Assembly (NCBI RefSeq): GCF_011297335.1
Contig: NZ_JAAOTJ010000001.1
Span: 1,550,001 to 1,614,000, forward strand
Direction of reading: 5' to 3'
From: Catellatospora methionotrophica
GTDB lineage: Bacteria; Actinomycetota; Actinomycetes; Mycobacteriales; Micromonosporaceae
Length of the DNA stretch: 64,000 nt
Made by a program: the position numbers and the translations under genes. The notes beneath the pieces were generated by a model. It was given only the letters and a program-made list of their open reading frames with translations. It did no database searches and had not been told where the DNA came from. Positions 24,384-33,261 of the stretch are shown piece by piece; positions within the stretch are counted from its first letter, which is position 1, and every line of letters starts with the position of its first letter.

Positions 24384-26672
24384 TTACCTCGTCTTTCCGT
24401 CGCCGAAGGCGAGCTGGACACTGCCGCCGCCGCGGACCTTGACCTGCCGTAGGAACCATTGGAGGAACGCGGCTTCGAAGGTGCCGCGCATCCCGGAGGC
24501 TTCGAGCACAACGGTCGGAGACCCTCCGCCGCCGCCGAGCATCCGTTCGGTCGCGCCGTTGGGGTGAACCATCGACCCCTGCGGAAGCGCGAGCAACTGC
24601 CCACCGCCGGGCATCGAGATCAGCTCCCGCGACCGCTCTGCCACCGAAACGAGACCGCCGGCGATACCGCCGTGGTCGAGTCGCGGAATGTTGACGGTGC
24701 CGAGGGAGCCTCCGCCGATCTGTTGCCCGAACCAGTTCATCGACGGCAGGGACAGCTCAAGGCCGTTCCACTTGTCGATGACCCAGTTCAAGGCGGCCTT
24801 GAAGCCGTCCTTGATCGGATTCCAGAGGCCGCCGAGTGCCTGCGCCTTCAACTGGCCCGGCAGCTGGCTCCACTTCTTGATGAACTTGTCGATGCTGGTC
24901 GTCCACTCGTCGACCTTGTCGATGATGCCGCCAAGCTTCTTCGCGGTTTCTACCGCGTCGTCGCGGAAATTCTGCAGGTCGGTGATCCAGTCCCGGATCT
25001 TCTGCTGGTTTTCTTCGTCCTTCAACCAGTCGGAAAGCTCGCCTAGGCGGGTGTTGACGCCGTCGAGCCAGCCTTCGGACTCGCGTTTCGACGCCGGGAA
25101 CAGGATCGAAACGATGCTGCCGAGGATCGAGAGGACTTTTCCGCCGATCTCCCGGACCTTCCGCAGGTTCTCGGCCGCTTCCTCGAAGAACTTCTTGAGC
25201 GACCCGTCCTTGTCGGCCTTCTTGATCTTGTCGGAGAACTTCTCGATCCACCCCAGTGCCATATCGGACAACTCGTCCCAGAATGGAATCGACGCGCGCG
25301 CCAGCCGGCCGATTGCATCCAGCAGCTTCGGGACGGTCTTCTCGCCGATCCGGTCGAGAGTCTTGTCGAATGACCCGGTCGCCGCCTCGATGTTCGACAG
25401 GAACTCCTTGTCGCCGAGCGCCTCCGTGGTGCCCTTGGCGATGCGGTTGAGGCTGTCCGCGGTGCGTCCGAGGATCCGGTCGAGAGTTGGGAAGCTCCGG
25501 TCGGCGAGCCGCTGCACGGCCCGGTCCAGGCCTTCGAAAAGCCGGTCCTGCGTGGCCCGTTTGATTCCGTCGAAACGTTCCTTGATCTGCAGCAACTGCC
25601 GGATGAACGCCTGCGCGTTCGGGGACAGCTTGGCCATGGCATCGTCGAACGCGTTGACGCCCCCACCAGCACCGCGTTGCGCCTGAGCGAGGGCGTAGGT
25701 GGCCTGCTCAATCTGGCGCTGCGCCTGCCGCTGCCGCTCCAGTGCGTCCTGCACACGGTCGGAGCCCTCGACGCCCTTCCGGTCCGCTTCCTGCTGCTCC
25801 TGGCTCAGGTCCCCGACCCGGTCCCGGACCTCCTCCAGGGTCTGCTTCGCCTTCCGGAGGTTGAGTTCAGCCTCCCGGTAGTCGAGCGCCGAGCCGCCGT
25901 TGCGGCGCACATCCCGCAGGCGGCGTTCAGCCTGCGCAACAGCGAGAACTGCGCCCTCCTCGTCGAGGCGCGCACCAGCCACGGACCGGGCGAGGTCTTC
26001 GAGCCGCTCCTGCTCGTCCATACGGGCCCGAGTTACGGCCTCCTGCGCCTGGACCGCAGACCGTTGGGCGTCAGCGAGCGCGAGCGTCGCCTGCCGCACC
26101 TGGTGCGCTGCATCAGCCGCGGACCGGCCACCGCCGCCCGCTTTCTGCCCCGCCGCCGACCACGCGTCACCGACCCCGCCCAGCCCGACAAGGAGCGTGC
26201 CCAGCACAGATGCCAGGCCCACGCCGGCTGTTGCCGCTGATCCGAACGCCCCGCCGATCAGATAGATGGCAGGCGCGAGCACGATCAGTGCTGCCGCCGC
26301 AGCCAGCGCTGCCGTACCGAGCCCGACCAGCGCCAATATGATCAGGTTGATGCCGCCGGTCGCGACCGTCGACTCACCCAGCCCAGCGAGCGCCGGGAAG
26401 ATGCCCGCCAGGGACTTCCCGACCGCATCAGCCATGCTCTGCGCCTGGTTCGTGACACCTTCGAACACCTGACCGACTGCATCCGCGCCCTGGCTGCCGC
26501 CCTGTTCGAGTTGCCTCGTGATCCCCTGCTGGAATGCGTCCCCGGCCTGTGCGCCCGCCTGGGCGAGTTCCCGCGCTATCTGCTCACCGATCTCTTGTGC
26601 CCTACGCCGCGCAGCCGCGAGCCCAGGATCGACGTCGGGTCGGACGGAAACGCGGATCTCGATGTCATTCAA
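24384..26672 (-). CDS. Tape measure protein
   Basis: A 762-residue protein started by TTG 26672 with GAGGAGG 7 bp upstream. It has the long helical, Q/R/E-rich composition, central hydrophobic segments (about 110-165, GLGTAALAAAAALIVLAPAI) and coiled-coil stretches typical of siphovirus tape measures. It sets tail length; at about 0.15 nm per residue a tail near 115 nm is expected. The C-terminus contains GGIAGGLVSVAERS, typical of the family. Confidence 0.88.
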   Translation of the reverse strand: MNDIEIRVSVRPDVDPGLAAARRRAQEIGEQIARELAQAGAQAGDAFQQGITRQLEQGGSQGADAVGQVFEGVTNQAQSMADAVGKSLAGIFPALAGLGESTVATGGINLIILALVGLGTAALAAAAALIVLAPAIYLIGGAFGSAATAGVGLASVLGTLLVGLGGVGDAWSAAGQKAGGGGRSAADAAHQVRQATLALADAQRSAVQAQEAVTRARMDEQERLEDLARSVAGARLDEEGAVLAVAQAERRLRDVRRNGGSALDYREAELNLRKAKQTLEEVRDRVGDLSQEQQEADRKGVEGSDRVQDALERQRQAQRQIEQATYALAQAQRGAGGGVNAFDDAMAKLSPNAQAFIRQLLQIKERFDGIKRATQDRLFEGLDRAVQRLADRSFPTLDRILGRTADSLNRIAKGTTEALGDKEFLSNIEAATGSFDKTLDRIGEKTVPKLLDAIGRLARASIPFWDELSDMALGWIEKFSDKIKKADKDGSLKKFFEEAAENLRKVREIGGKVLSILGSIVSILFPASKRESEGWLDGVNTRLGELSDWLKDEENQQKIRDWITDLQNFRDDAVETAKKLGGIIDKVDEWTTSIDKFIKKWSQLPGQLKAQALGGLWNPIKDGFKAALNWVIDKWNGLELSLPSMNWFGQQIGGGSLGTVNIPRLDHGGIAGGLVSVAERSRELISMPGGGQLLALPQGSMVHPNGATERMLGGGGGSPTVVLEASGMRGTFEAAFLQWFLRQVKVRGGGSVQLAFGDGKTR

Positions 26673-27242
26673 CTGCGGGCACCTCCTCGGGCTTCGCCAG
26701 GTTCACGATGCTGATCAGTCGGAGTAGTTCGGCATCTTCGTCAAGTAGCTGCGAGGGCAGGCACCGGAACCGTTCGCAGAGGCCGATGATGGTCTCGGCG
26801 CGGCTCAGCTCGTCGGGCTTGGTGACAACTCGTCCATCGGCAGCGATGCCTCCAGGGGTTGATCCCCACTGGATGAGCTGGGTCCTAAAGGGGCGGCTAC
26901 CGCCGTTGTCGCTTCCCGGATGGCAGTCATCACCGCCATCACCAGCGGAAAGTCCTGGCCCTCCAGAGCCTCCGGGGTGATCGGCACAGGGATGCCCGGC
27001 CCGTCAGGGTCGTCGGGGTTCGGGTCCTCCAGGTTCCACCACACGATCGTCTGCGACAGGTCACGGAACATCTGCTTGAGCGCGTCACGGACCTCCGGGG
27101 ACCGGTCCTTGGCCTCCCGCAGGCTCTCCAGGTCCATGAGGTCGAACAACTTTCCAAGGCTCAGCCGCTTCGCGCGAATGTTCAGGCCCTCGAACTCCGG
27201 GTCGCTGAACGTCAGGTTCAACAGGGGACGCTTGTAGCCCAT
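26665..27242 (-). CDS. Tail assembly chaperone, G-T product of -1 frameshift
   Basis: Slippage at C-CCT-TTA (26886-26892) moves ribosomes into the -1 frame, which stays open to TGA at 26665-26667, overlapping the tape-measure start. The fused product is about 192 residues: 119 from the zero frame, then 73 including the segment VVTKPDELSRAETIIGLCER. The downstream frame has no start of its own. This is the classical G/GT arrangement for siphovirus tail assembly chaperones. Confidence 0.8.
26805..27242 (-). CDS. Tail assembly chaperone, G product
   Basis: The 145-residue zero-frame protein starts at ATG 27242, overlapping the major-tail-protein stop by one base (TGATG). It includes GYKRPLLNLTFSDPEFEGLN and ends in a low-complexity tail after the slippery site. 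It helps load tail tube protein on the tape measure. Confidence 0.82.
   Translation of the reverse strand: MGYKRPLLNLTFSDPEFEGLNIRAKRLSLGKLFDLMDLESLREAKDRSPEVRDALKQMFRDLSQTIVWWNLEDPNPDDPDGPGIPVPITPEALEGQDFPLVMAVMTAIREATTAVAAPLGPSSSSGDQPLEASLPMDELSPSPTS
26886..26892 (-). promoter_or_regulatory. Programmed -1 frameshift site CCCTTTA
   Basis: In the zero frame the heptamer is read C-CCT-TTA, an X-XXY-YYZ slippery sequence 27 codons before the zero-frame stop. It is the only such heptamer I found in the overlap that leads to a long open -1 frame. Confidence 0.75.
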
Positions 27243-27664
27243 CAGGCGCTCGTCCACGTCGGGACGACACCGTTGGCGAGCGCGCCCGGCACGGTCCACG
27301 TCAGCTCACCGGTCTGTGCGCGAGTCAGCGCGTAGTCGGTGAGGATCAGCATTGCCTGCGGGGTCGTGCCCAGCGTCTGCCCGGACACGGTCAGGCTGAA
27401 CTCACGCGCAACGCTCGTTGACGGCACGGACTTGAACACGTCGTGGGAGGCGTTCGACCCGTCGTTGAATACGCCGTTCCAGTTTGTCGACATGTCGGCG
27501 AGCAGCAGCAGCCGCTCGATCGCGGACTTGTCGATACCGGTCACGTCCTGGACGCCACGGGGCGTGGCGAACGTGAAGTTGGTGATGTCGTTGCGGATGT
27601 CGCGCAGTGTGCCGGTGGCGTCGTCGACCGACATCGCCGTCCACGCGAGGCCCGATTCCTTCAT
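27242..27664 (-). CDS. Major tail (tube) protein, copy 1
   Basis: A 140-residue beta-rich protein directly before the tail chaperones, the usual place of the tube protein. It contains VTGIDKSAIERLLLLADMS and FSLTVSGQTLGTTPQA. Its middle resembles the protein encoded at 28609-29364, suggesting duplication. Start overlaps the endonuclease stop (ATGA). Confidence 0.75.
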   Translation of the reverse strand: MKESGLAWTAMSVDDATGTLRDIRNDITNFTFATPRGVQDVTGIDKSAIERLLLLADMSTNWNGVFNDGSNASHDVFKSVPSTSVAREFSLTVSGQTLGTTPQAMLILTDYALTRAQTGELTWTVPGALANGVVPTWTSA

Positions 27665-28143
27665 GTCCTGTTCCTTTCTAGGTATGCGGCTGCAGCTTTC
27701 AGCAGGTCGATGTCGTCTTTGAGCAGGCCGATCGCCCGATTGCAGCGGTGGCAGAGGAGCCCACGAACGCGTCCTGTGGCGTGGTCGTGGTCGACCGGCA
27801 GCCGGACGTATGGCCGTTTGGACCTTGGGTCAACGGTCGTCTCCGGTTGCTGGCAGATCGCACAAACGCCGTTTTGCTCGGCGAGCATGCAGTCGTAGTC
27901 AGCTGGAGTCAGTCCATAAGCGGCCATAATCTGGAGACGCCGCCGGTTGGTCAGCCCGCGCTCGGTATGACGGCTGTACCAGTCCCGAGCACCTGTGGCG
28001 CAGCAGGGCTTGCACTTGCTCTTGTAGAGCGCCGTGCCGTCCTTCTCGCCGCGTGGCGAGAATTGGGCATACGGCTTCACCTCCCGGCAGGTACCGCACT
28101 CGCGGGACTCCGGGCCGATGAACAGGCTGGACTGGCGGGGCAC
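27661..28143 (-). CDS. Endonuclease VII-type HNH nuclease inserted among tail genes
   Basis: A 160-residue protein with two zinc sites (C16xxC19...C44xxC47 and C94xxC97...C131xxC134) and the HNH-like LPVDHDHATGRVRGLLCHRCN (D118-H121), which fits the recombination endonuclease VII family. It interrupts the order of structural genes, so it is probably a free-standing homing endonuclease; a packaging role is an alternative. Confidence 0.8.
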   Translation of the reverse strand: MPRQSSLFIGPESRECGTCREVKPYAQFSPRGEKDGTALYKSKCKPCCATGARDWYSRHTERGLTNRRRLQIMAAYGLTPADYDCMLAEQNGVCAICQQPETTVDPRSKRPYVRLPVDHDHATGRVRGLLCHRCNRAIGLLKDDIDLLKAAAAYLERNRT

Positions 28144-28150
28144 GTCTCTC

Positions 28151-28600
28151 CTATCCCTGCTGGAAGCGGTCGGCCAGCGTCTGCTGGTGTCCCCCGAAGT
28201 CCTCGACCCAGTGCTCGGGCCGGGTGTGCCGTACGGGCTCGATACGGCGCGGGTTGCCGCGCCAGTCCCCGCCGAGAACGAGGAAGTTCTCCGGCCGCTG
28301 CAGGCTGACCTGGTGCGTGGCGAAGCACTTCTGCCCGGCCTCGAACGTGAACTCGATCAGCCCTGTCGGCGTGCGGGCTTCGGTGAACTTGCGTCCGGAG
28401 TCGCGGCGGATGTAGTTGGCCTGCTTCTGCCCGAGGTCGGTGGTCTCGTCGACCGTCGTTCGCCAGCCGTTGGCCTGCGCACCGCAGTTGGCCTCGGTGC
28501 AGGTGCCGGGCCGGAAGTGCGTGGCAACCGGGGACGTGATCGCGTAGGTCTTGAACGCCTCGGGCGGCAGCTTCGGTGCGATGCGGTTGATGGGGCGCAT
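28151..28600 (-). CDS. Phage hypothetical protein in tail module
   Basis: A 149-residue protein with AGGAG 5 bp before ATG 28600. Segments THFRPGTCTEANCG and FEAGQKCFATHQVSLQRPE carry three cysteines and are found in proteins of this position in actinophages. It lies between two tube-like proteins. Function unknown. Confidence 0.6.
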   Translation of the reverse strand: MRPINRIAPKLPPEAFKTYAITSPVATHFRPGTCTEANCGAQANGWRTTVDETTDLGQKQANYIRRDSGRKFTEARTPTGLIEFTFEAGQKCFATHQVSLQRPENFLVLGGDWRGNPRRIEPVRHTRPEHWVEDFGGHQQTLADRFQQG

Positions 28601-28608
28601 GGGGGCTC

Positions 28609-29364
28609 CTAGAAGGCAGTGGCGACGTCGTTGCGGGCAACCATCACGGCGAAGACCAGGGAGCTGAACCCGCCGGAGGTGGTGGTGACGACACGCAGGT
28701 ACCGTTCGACGGTCTGCGCGCCCGAGGTAGCGATCCGCTGCGCGGTCGGCCCGGCAGTGACCTGCGTGAACCCGCCGCCGGTCACGTCGGCCCAGGTGTC
28801 GCCCACGCCGTTGTCCGACGACTGCTGCAGTTTCACGGTGGCGTCGGTGCCGGTGAAGTCGAAGACGTGCAGGAACGCCTGCAGGCCGAACGTCGTCGAC
28901 CCCGTTCCGAAATCCACGCCTGTGCCCGAGGTGGCACCGGTGTCGGTGCGCTTCCCCGCGGTGAGCTGGCTGCCCCAGTTGAGGCCGAAGCCGTTGCCCT
29001 GCGCCGACACAGCGAACGTGAAGCTGCCGTCCTGGCCGCGGGTGCCGTCGTAGTTGACCTGCTTCGCGACGATGCCCGCCGCCGGCGACCCCAGGGCGGT
29101 GCCGCGGCAGTAGGTGCCGAGCACGTCCGTTGTCGGGAGCGCGGACAGCTTCGCGTGGGCCTGCGCGAGGGCCGGGTTGAAGTACGACACCCACTCCAGC
29201 GCGCCGTCCCGGTTCAGGCCGATGCGTTCGAACGCGCTCTTGTCGATCCCGGTAACCGGCCACGGCGCGGGGCCGCCGCCGATCCGGCCCAGGCTGTTGG
29301 TGTCCCCGGACGCGTCGAAGCCGGTCAGGTAGAGCGCGTCCCCCAGTCCAGACTGCTTGCTCAC
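28609..29364 (-). CDS. Major tail (tube)-like protein, copy 2
   Basis: Starts at GTG 29364 with GGAGG upstream; 251 residues. It shares the pattern VTGIDKSAxER..L.....W...FN....H......PTTxV with the smaller tube protein at 27242-27664 and has a longer beta-rich C-terminus. It may be the principal tube protein, a tail spike component or a paralogue. Confidence 0.65.
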   Translation of the reverse strand: MSKQSGLGDALYLTGFDASGDTNSLGRIGGGPAPWPVTGIDKSAFERIGLNRDGALEWVSYFNPALAQAHAKLSALPTTDVLGTYCRGTALGSPAAGIVAKQVNYDGTRGQDGSFTFAVSAQGNGFGLNWGSQLTAGKRTDTGATSGTGVDFGTGSTTFGLQAFLHVFDFTGTDATVKLQQSSDNGVGDTWADVTGGGFTQVTAGPTAQRIATSGAQTVERYLRVVTTTSGGFSSLVFAVMVARNDVATAF

Positions 29365-29366
29365 GG

Positions 29367-29825
29367 CTAGCTCGCCTCCGCCCACACGTCGTTGACCACC
29401 AGCGGAAGCGTGATGGTGAAAACCCGGAACACCCCGGCCTCGATCTGCTGGTAGCCCGCCCGGCCGCCCAGCGGTGTGCCCTTCGCGCCGCGAACATCGA
29501 CGTTGCGGATGAGGCCGCCGAGGGTGAAGTCGCCGATGTACGCGCCGAACAGCAGGTCCAGGGCCTTGACCATGGCCGGGTCGAGGGTTTCGGGCGCGAG
29601 ATCGTCAACGTGCATGTAGAGCCGCACGTTGTAGATCAGGACCATGCCCGTTGCGGCGAGGCCGGAGCCGGTCGTGTCGGTGAGGAGGTCCTGGACCCAG
29701 CACGCACCAGACAAGCCAGCTCCGGGCGAGTTCTTCGGCTCCGCGCCGTTGAACCGCTCGAACACGCCGAGGGCCTGCGCGTGGGAGCTGACTGCGGCGG
29801 TGAGGCCGTCGATACCGATGCCCAT
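29367..29825 (-). CDS. Putative tail terminator/completion protein
   Basis: A 152-residue alpha/beta protein in the neck-to-tail position. Middle segment MVLIYNVRLYMHVDDLAPETLD and ending FRVFTITLPLVVNDVW resemble tail-terminator folds. Assigned by position and general shape. Confidence 0.55.
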   Translation of the reverse strand: MGIGIDGLTAAVSSHAQALGVFERFNGAEPKNSPGAGLSGACWVQDLLTDTTGSGLAATGMVLIYNVRLYMHVDDLAPETLDPAMVKALDLLFGAYIGDFTLGGLIRNVDVRGAKGTPLGGRAGYQQIEAGVFRVFTITLPLVVNDVWAEAS

Positions 29826-29826
29826 G

Positions 29827-30213
29827 TCAGGTCACCGCCCTGAGCCTGCGGTCAATGGCCTGTTCGGCGATCGGCTTTGCGGCTTTCGCCAAGGCCTGGG
29901 TTACGCGCCGCCAGTTGTGGTAGCCCTTAAACCGGGTCACCGGGTAGTTCCGGGAGCCCACGCCTTCGAGCCACGGCCCGTAGACGACATCGGAGTCGTG
30001 GATGATCGCCAACTCGGGCGTGACGCGCTCAGCGACGGTCCGGGACTCGTAGTACCCAGTGGGGTTCTTGAACGTCTTGATGTACTCAACGCCGAGCATC
30101 CCGCGACCGGTCTTCGCGATCTCCCACGTGGCGTCGGCCGCGCCCGCGCGGATAGCGGCTGCGAGGCGGCCGTCGAACAACGGCCCGTGAACATCGACAT
30201 CGACGATGTACAT
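29827..30213 (-). CDS. Putative head-tail joining/neck protein (HK97 gp10-like)
   Basis: Starting at ATG 30213 gives 128 residues; the longer frame is arginine-rich and overlaps the upstream gene. The segment RNYPVTRFKGYHNWRRV and a long C-terminal helix fit neck proteins. The start lies one base after the upstream stop. Confidence 0.55.
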   Translation of the reverse strand: MYIVDVDVHGPLFDGRLAAAIRAGAADATWEIAKTGRGMLGVEYIKTFKNPTGYYESRTVAERVTPELAIIHDSDVVYGPWLEGVGSRNYPVTRFKGYHNWRRVTQALAKAAKPIAEQAIDRRLRAVT

Positions 30214-30214
30214 G

Positions 30215-31564
30215 TCACACCGCCCTGTGTCGGGCTTTGCGGGCGTACGACCGGGCCAGCGCGTCGCGTGCCTTGACGAGCGCGCGCCCAGCGGCCTCGC
30301 GCTCGTTCTCGCCCGACCCGACGGTCCGGGCCCAGCCGCCCTGGTCGCTGAGGACCGTGACAACCGCGAGCGCGACAGCGTAGTTGCGAACCTGCGCTGG
30401 CACGAGGTGCTTGTAAACCGTCGCCGAGGTGGCGTGGCTGGCGGCGGTGGTACCGAGTGCGCCGCGCTGCACGGTCAGGGTGCGGGGGGCGTAGATGTCG
30501 GCACCCGAGATGTGCGCGGCGAGGACAGAGCCGTCCCAGGCGCGCTTCACGGTCAGCGTGTTTGCGGCGATGTCGATGATGAGCATCCGCTCGCTGTCGA
30601 TGAGGATTACCTCGTCGACCGCGAACGCCGCCCCACTACCTACGGCGACGGTCACCTCGTTGTTCATCGCGCCGAGGTTCGCGCCGAGGTTCTGGCCGGT
30701 GTCGAGCTGGCTCTTGGCGGTGACGATCATCCGCTCTGCGCCGACCCGCAGGATCTGGCCAACGCCGATCGCAGCGCTGTTGCTGACGTCGACCGCGGTC
30801 TCGGTGTCGTCGAGAGTTTCCGCGAGCGTGCCAGCGGTGGCCCCCCGGGCGGTGTAGCCCCACAGGCCGGTGATCTCGATGGCGCGCTGGATGTTCGACC
30901 CGCCACCCCAGACGGCGTTGCCGTCGCGGTTGACCTGGACGTTCGTGAACGGCGGGCCGGAGTTGCGCGGTTCGAGGTAGTAGTCGCCGTCGGTCAGCGT
31001 CACCCCGCCAGACACGACCGCCGCAGCCTCGATCAGTTCGTTGCCGTCGAGCCACAGCCGCCACGACCGGCCGCCCTGCTCGCGGGGCCAGTCCCACGAC
31101 TTCGTCGCGAGCATCGGGTAGAAGCGGCGGTGCGTCAGCCCTTCGATCTCCCCAGTCGCGCCCGCGATGGCCCGGTCGATCTGCGCGGCGGTGCGGGCGG
31201 TCTCTTTCCAGTCCTGGGCCCGCATGACGTCCTCGCGGGTGCAGTACCAGACGTCAGCGGTCTGGTCGTCGCCTACGGCGGCGCTGGTGACCTCGACGAG
31301 GTCGGACGCGTCGCCTTCGGTGGCGGACCAGACGATGACGTAGTCGCCGAGCGCGGCATCGCCTGCGGGCGTCCACGTGTAGACGTAGATCCCGGTGGCA
31401 AGGTTGCTGATGCCGGTCGAGGTGGGGCCAACGACGGGGCTGCCCCCGGTGACGGGGGTGATGGTGATGGTCAGGTTCGTGACCGCGGCGTGCGGGCCGC
31501 CGATGTAGTCGAACCACTCGCTGAGGAGCGGGATCGGCATGCCGCGCTGGGTCGTCTCGGTCAT
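30215..31564 (-). CDS. Head-tail connector protein with inserted beta domains
   Basis: A 449-residue protein. The N-terminus is an Ig-like domain (LTITITPVTGGSPVVGPTST). Residues about 105-240 (YCTREDVMRAQDW...IDRAIAGATGEIEGLTHRRF) match the HK97 gp6-like connector. Two repeated SERMLI/GAERMIV beta units follow (about 240-380), then a helical end. Larger than usual connectors, probably a fusion with decoration domains. Confidence 0.6.
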   Translation of the reverse strand: MTETTQRGMPIPLLSEWFDYIGGPHAAVTNLTITITPVTGGSPVVGPTSTGISNLATGIYVYTWTPAGDAALGDYVIVWSATEGDASDLVEVTSAAVGDDQTADVWYCTREDVMRAQDWKETARTAAQIDRAIAGATGEIEGLTHRRFYPMLATKSWDWPREQGGRSWRLWLDGNELIEAAAVVSGGVTLTDGDYYLEPRNSGPPFTNVQVNRDGNAVWGGGSNIQRAIEITGLWGYTARGATAGTLAETLDDTETAVDVSNSAAIGVGQILRVGAERMIVTAKSQLDTGQNLGANLGAMNNEVTVAVGSGAAFAVDEVILIDSERMLIIDIAANTLTVKRAWDGSVLAAHISGADIYAPRTLTVQRGALGTTAASHATSATVYKHLVPAQVRNYAVALAVVTVLSDQGGWARTVGSGENEREAAGRALVKARDALARSYARKARHRAV

Positions 31565-31565
31565 G

Positions 31566-32654
31566 TCAGGCCGCCAGCGTGTACGTGATGCCGTCGAGCA
31601 GCCAGGCGGTGCCCGTGCCGACGGTGATGTTGGCGCTGTAACTGACGAGGCCGCCCGTGGTGATCGTCAGCGAGCCGTTCGCGGCACCGACACCAACGAC
31701 CCGGACCGGAAACGCGACCTCCGCCGCCGGACGGGCCGACGTGTTGAGGGTGCAGATCGTCGCGCCGGAGGTGTAGTTCGCGCCTGCGGCGATACGCCCG
31801 CGGAGGCGGATGACACTGTTCGGTTCGGTGCGGGAGGCGACGTCGTAGTACGGCGTGCCAGCGTTCGACATGCTCGCGGCGTAGCTGTCGGGTGCGGTCC
31901 ACGCGCCTGCGTCGAGGCCGAGATCGGTCTTGACCTGGGCGTAGGTGCGCTCGACGAGGGCACCCGTGCCGTTGCCCTTGACGTACGAGTTCGCGGTCAC
32001 GCTAGTAAGGCCGGTGCCGCCTGTCGCTACGCCGTGGGTGTGGTTGCCGAGCGCGACCGTCGTTCCCGAGGTGCCCGTGGGGAGTTGCCCTACCGGCACC
32101 GTCCCTGACGTGATGTCGGCACCCGAGTGGGTGTGGCTGGCGGGGGCGTAGGTGCCAGTGTGGGTGTGGTTCCCGAGGGCAACTGTGCTGCCGGACGTGC
32201 CGGTGGGCAGCTGCCCGATGGGAACAGTCCCGGAGGTGATGTCCGCGCCCGAGTGCACGTGCGCCGTGGGTGTGCGGGCGTCGGACAGCCGTGAGTCGTT
32301 GCCCTGCGCCGCGGTGCCTGCGCTGGTGCCGTACGAGACGGCCAGCGTGCGGTCTGCGGCGAGGCTGCCGCCGCCAGTGAGCCCGGTGCCTGCGGTGACT
32401 GTGCGGGTGTTGGGGACCAGCGACGCCGAGGCGGTCGCGATGGCCGCGGTCGTGAACGCGCGGTCCCCGTGTGGGTCGGTGTCGCCCTCGTGCACGGTGA
32501 TCGCCGCGTCGACCACTGGGCCGACCGACTCCTCGACGGCTTCGTCGATCGCGGCGGTGCCGCCGACGTCGTCGAGGGTGATGTCGACTGCCCCGGTGCG
32601 GCCCTCGACGGAGGTGACCGCGCGTGGGTCGGACTTGTAGCCGGTGGCGGCCAT
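31566..32654 (-). CDS. Fibre-like protein with HTH-repeat motifs in the head module
   Basis: Starts at ATG 32654 with AGGAGG 8 bp upstream; 362 residues. It contains two near-identical units of HSGADITSGTVPxGQLPTGT plus ALGNHTH, found in phage fibres as trimeric shafts. The C-terminus is a beta-rich tip. Fibres usually sit near the tail tip, but this gene is between capsid and connector, so it may be a head fibre. Confidence 0.6.
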   Translation of the reverse strand: MAATGYKSDPRAVTSVEGRTGAVDITLDDVGGTAAIDEAVEESVGPVVDAAITVHEGDTDPHGDRAFTTAAIATASASLVPNTRTVTAGTGLTGGGSLAADRTLAVSYGTSAGTAAQGNDSRLSDARTPTAHVHSGADITSGTVPIGQLPTGTSGSTVALGNHTHTGTYAPASHTHSGADITSGTVPVGQLPTGTSGTTVALGNHTHGVATGGTGLTSVTANSYVKGNGTGALVERTYAQVKTDLGLDAGAWTAPDSYAASMSNAGTPYYDVASRTEPNSVIRLRGRIAAGANYTSGATICTLNTSARPAAEVAFPVRVVGVGAANGSLTITTGGLVSYSANITVGTGTAWLLDGITYTLAA

Positions 32655-32672
32655 GGCGGTCACCTCCTTTCG

Positions 32673-33098
32673 TCAGTTAGAGCTGGTCGGTCCAGCCGTC
32701 GAATCGGCAGCGGAGTTGGCCTTCGGGGTCGTCTTGGAGCGGTTCGCCGCACTTCGGGCACGCGACGGGTTTCGCGTCGAGCTGTTGCCGGATTTCGTCT
32801 CCGGCTGCTCGGACGATGTCGAGGTACTGCTGCCAGGAGATGGCTCCTCCCCTCCCTCGTCGTCGGTCAGGTGGCTGCCGGTGACGGTCGCGGTCGGGCT
32901 GTCGTCGTCGCTGCAGAGTGTCGTCCAGGAGCCGTCTGGTGCGGCCTCGACGCCGACCATCTCGACGCCCGTTCCGGGGAACTCGCGCAGCTCGGTGCCG
33001 TCGTCGGTCTGCCGCCCTGCCCAGGGCTTGACCTTTGGCGCGGGCGGAGGGATGACGCCGTCGTGGGAGGTGCCGCCGAGGCGCGTGTTCTTAGGCAT
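32673..33098 (-). CDS. Hypothetical protein, low-complexity C-terminus
   Basis: The ATG at 33098 gives 141 residues: a short structured N-terminus (MPKNTRLGGTSHDGVIPPPA) and an S/T/P-rich tail. It overlaps the zinc-ribbon gene by 8 bp. Found in the capsid region; function unknown. Confidence 0.45.
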   Translation of the reverse strand: MPKNTRLGGTSHDGVIPPPAPKVKPWAGRQTDDGTELREFPGTGVEMVGVEAAPDGSWTTLCSDDDSPTATVTGSHLTDDEGGEEPSPGSSTSTSSEQPETKSGNSSTRNPSRARSAANRSKTTPKANSAADSTAGPTSSN

Positions 33099-33261
33099 CG
33101 ACCTCACCCGCCTCCGGCGCGGCGTCGCTCTCGACGGCGGCCTGCACGGCGGGGTCCTTCGCGGACCCCTGCTCGGCCGACTTCTTGCCACCGCACTCGG
33201 GGCACCGCGGAGCACCGACCGAGTAAACGGCCGTGCAGGCGAGGCACACCAGGGCAGTCAT
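33091..33261 (-). CDS. Zinc-ribbon microprotein
   Basis: Fifty-six residues from ATG 33261, overlapping the previous stop (TGATG). CLAC and CPEC form a CxxC-x12-CxxC zinc ribbon; the tail is acidic. Confidence 0.55.
   Translation of the reverse strand: MTALVCLACTAVYSVGAPRCPECGGKKSAEQGSAKDPAVQAAVESDAAPEAGEVDA

Noticed and set aside
28151-29608. 485-codon continuous leftward frame
   Set aside because: Only its last 149 codons (from ATG 28600) are protein-like; the upstream part is the shadow of the tail-tube-like gene.
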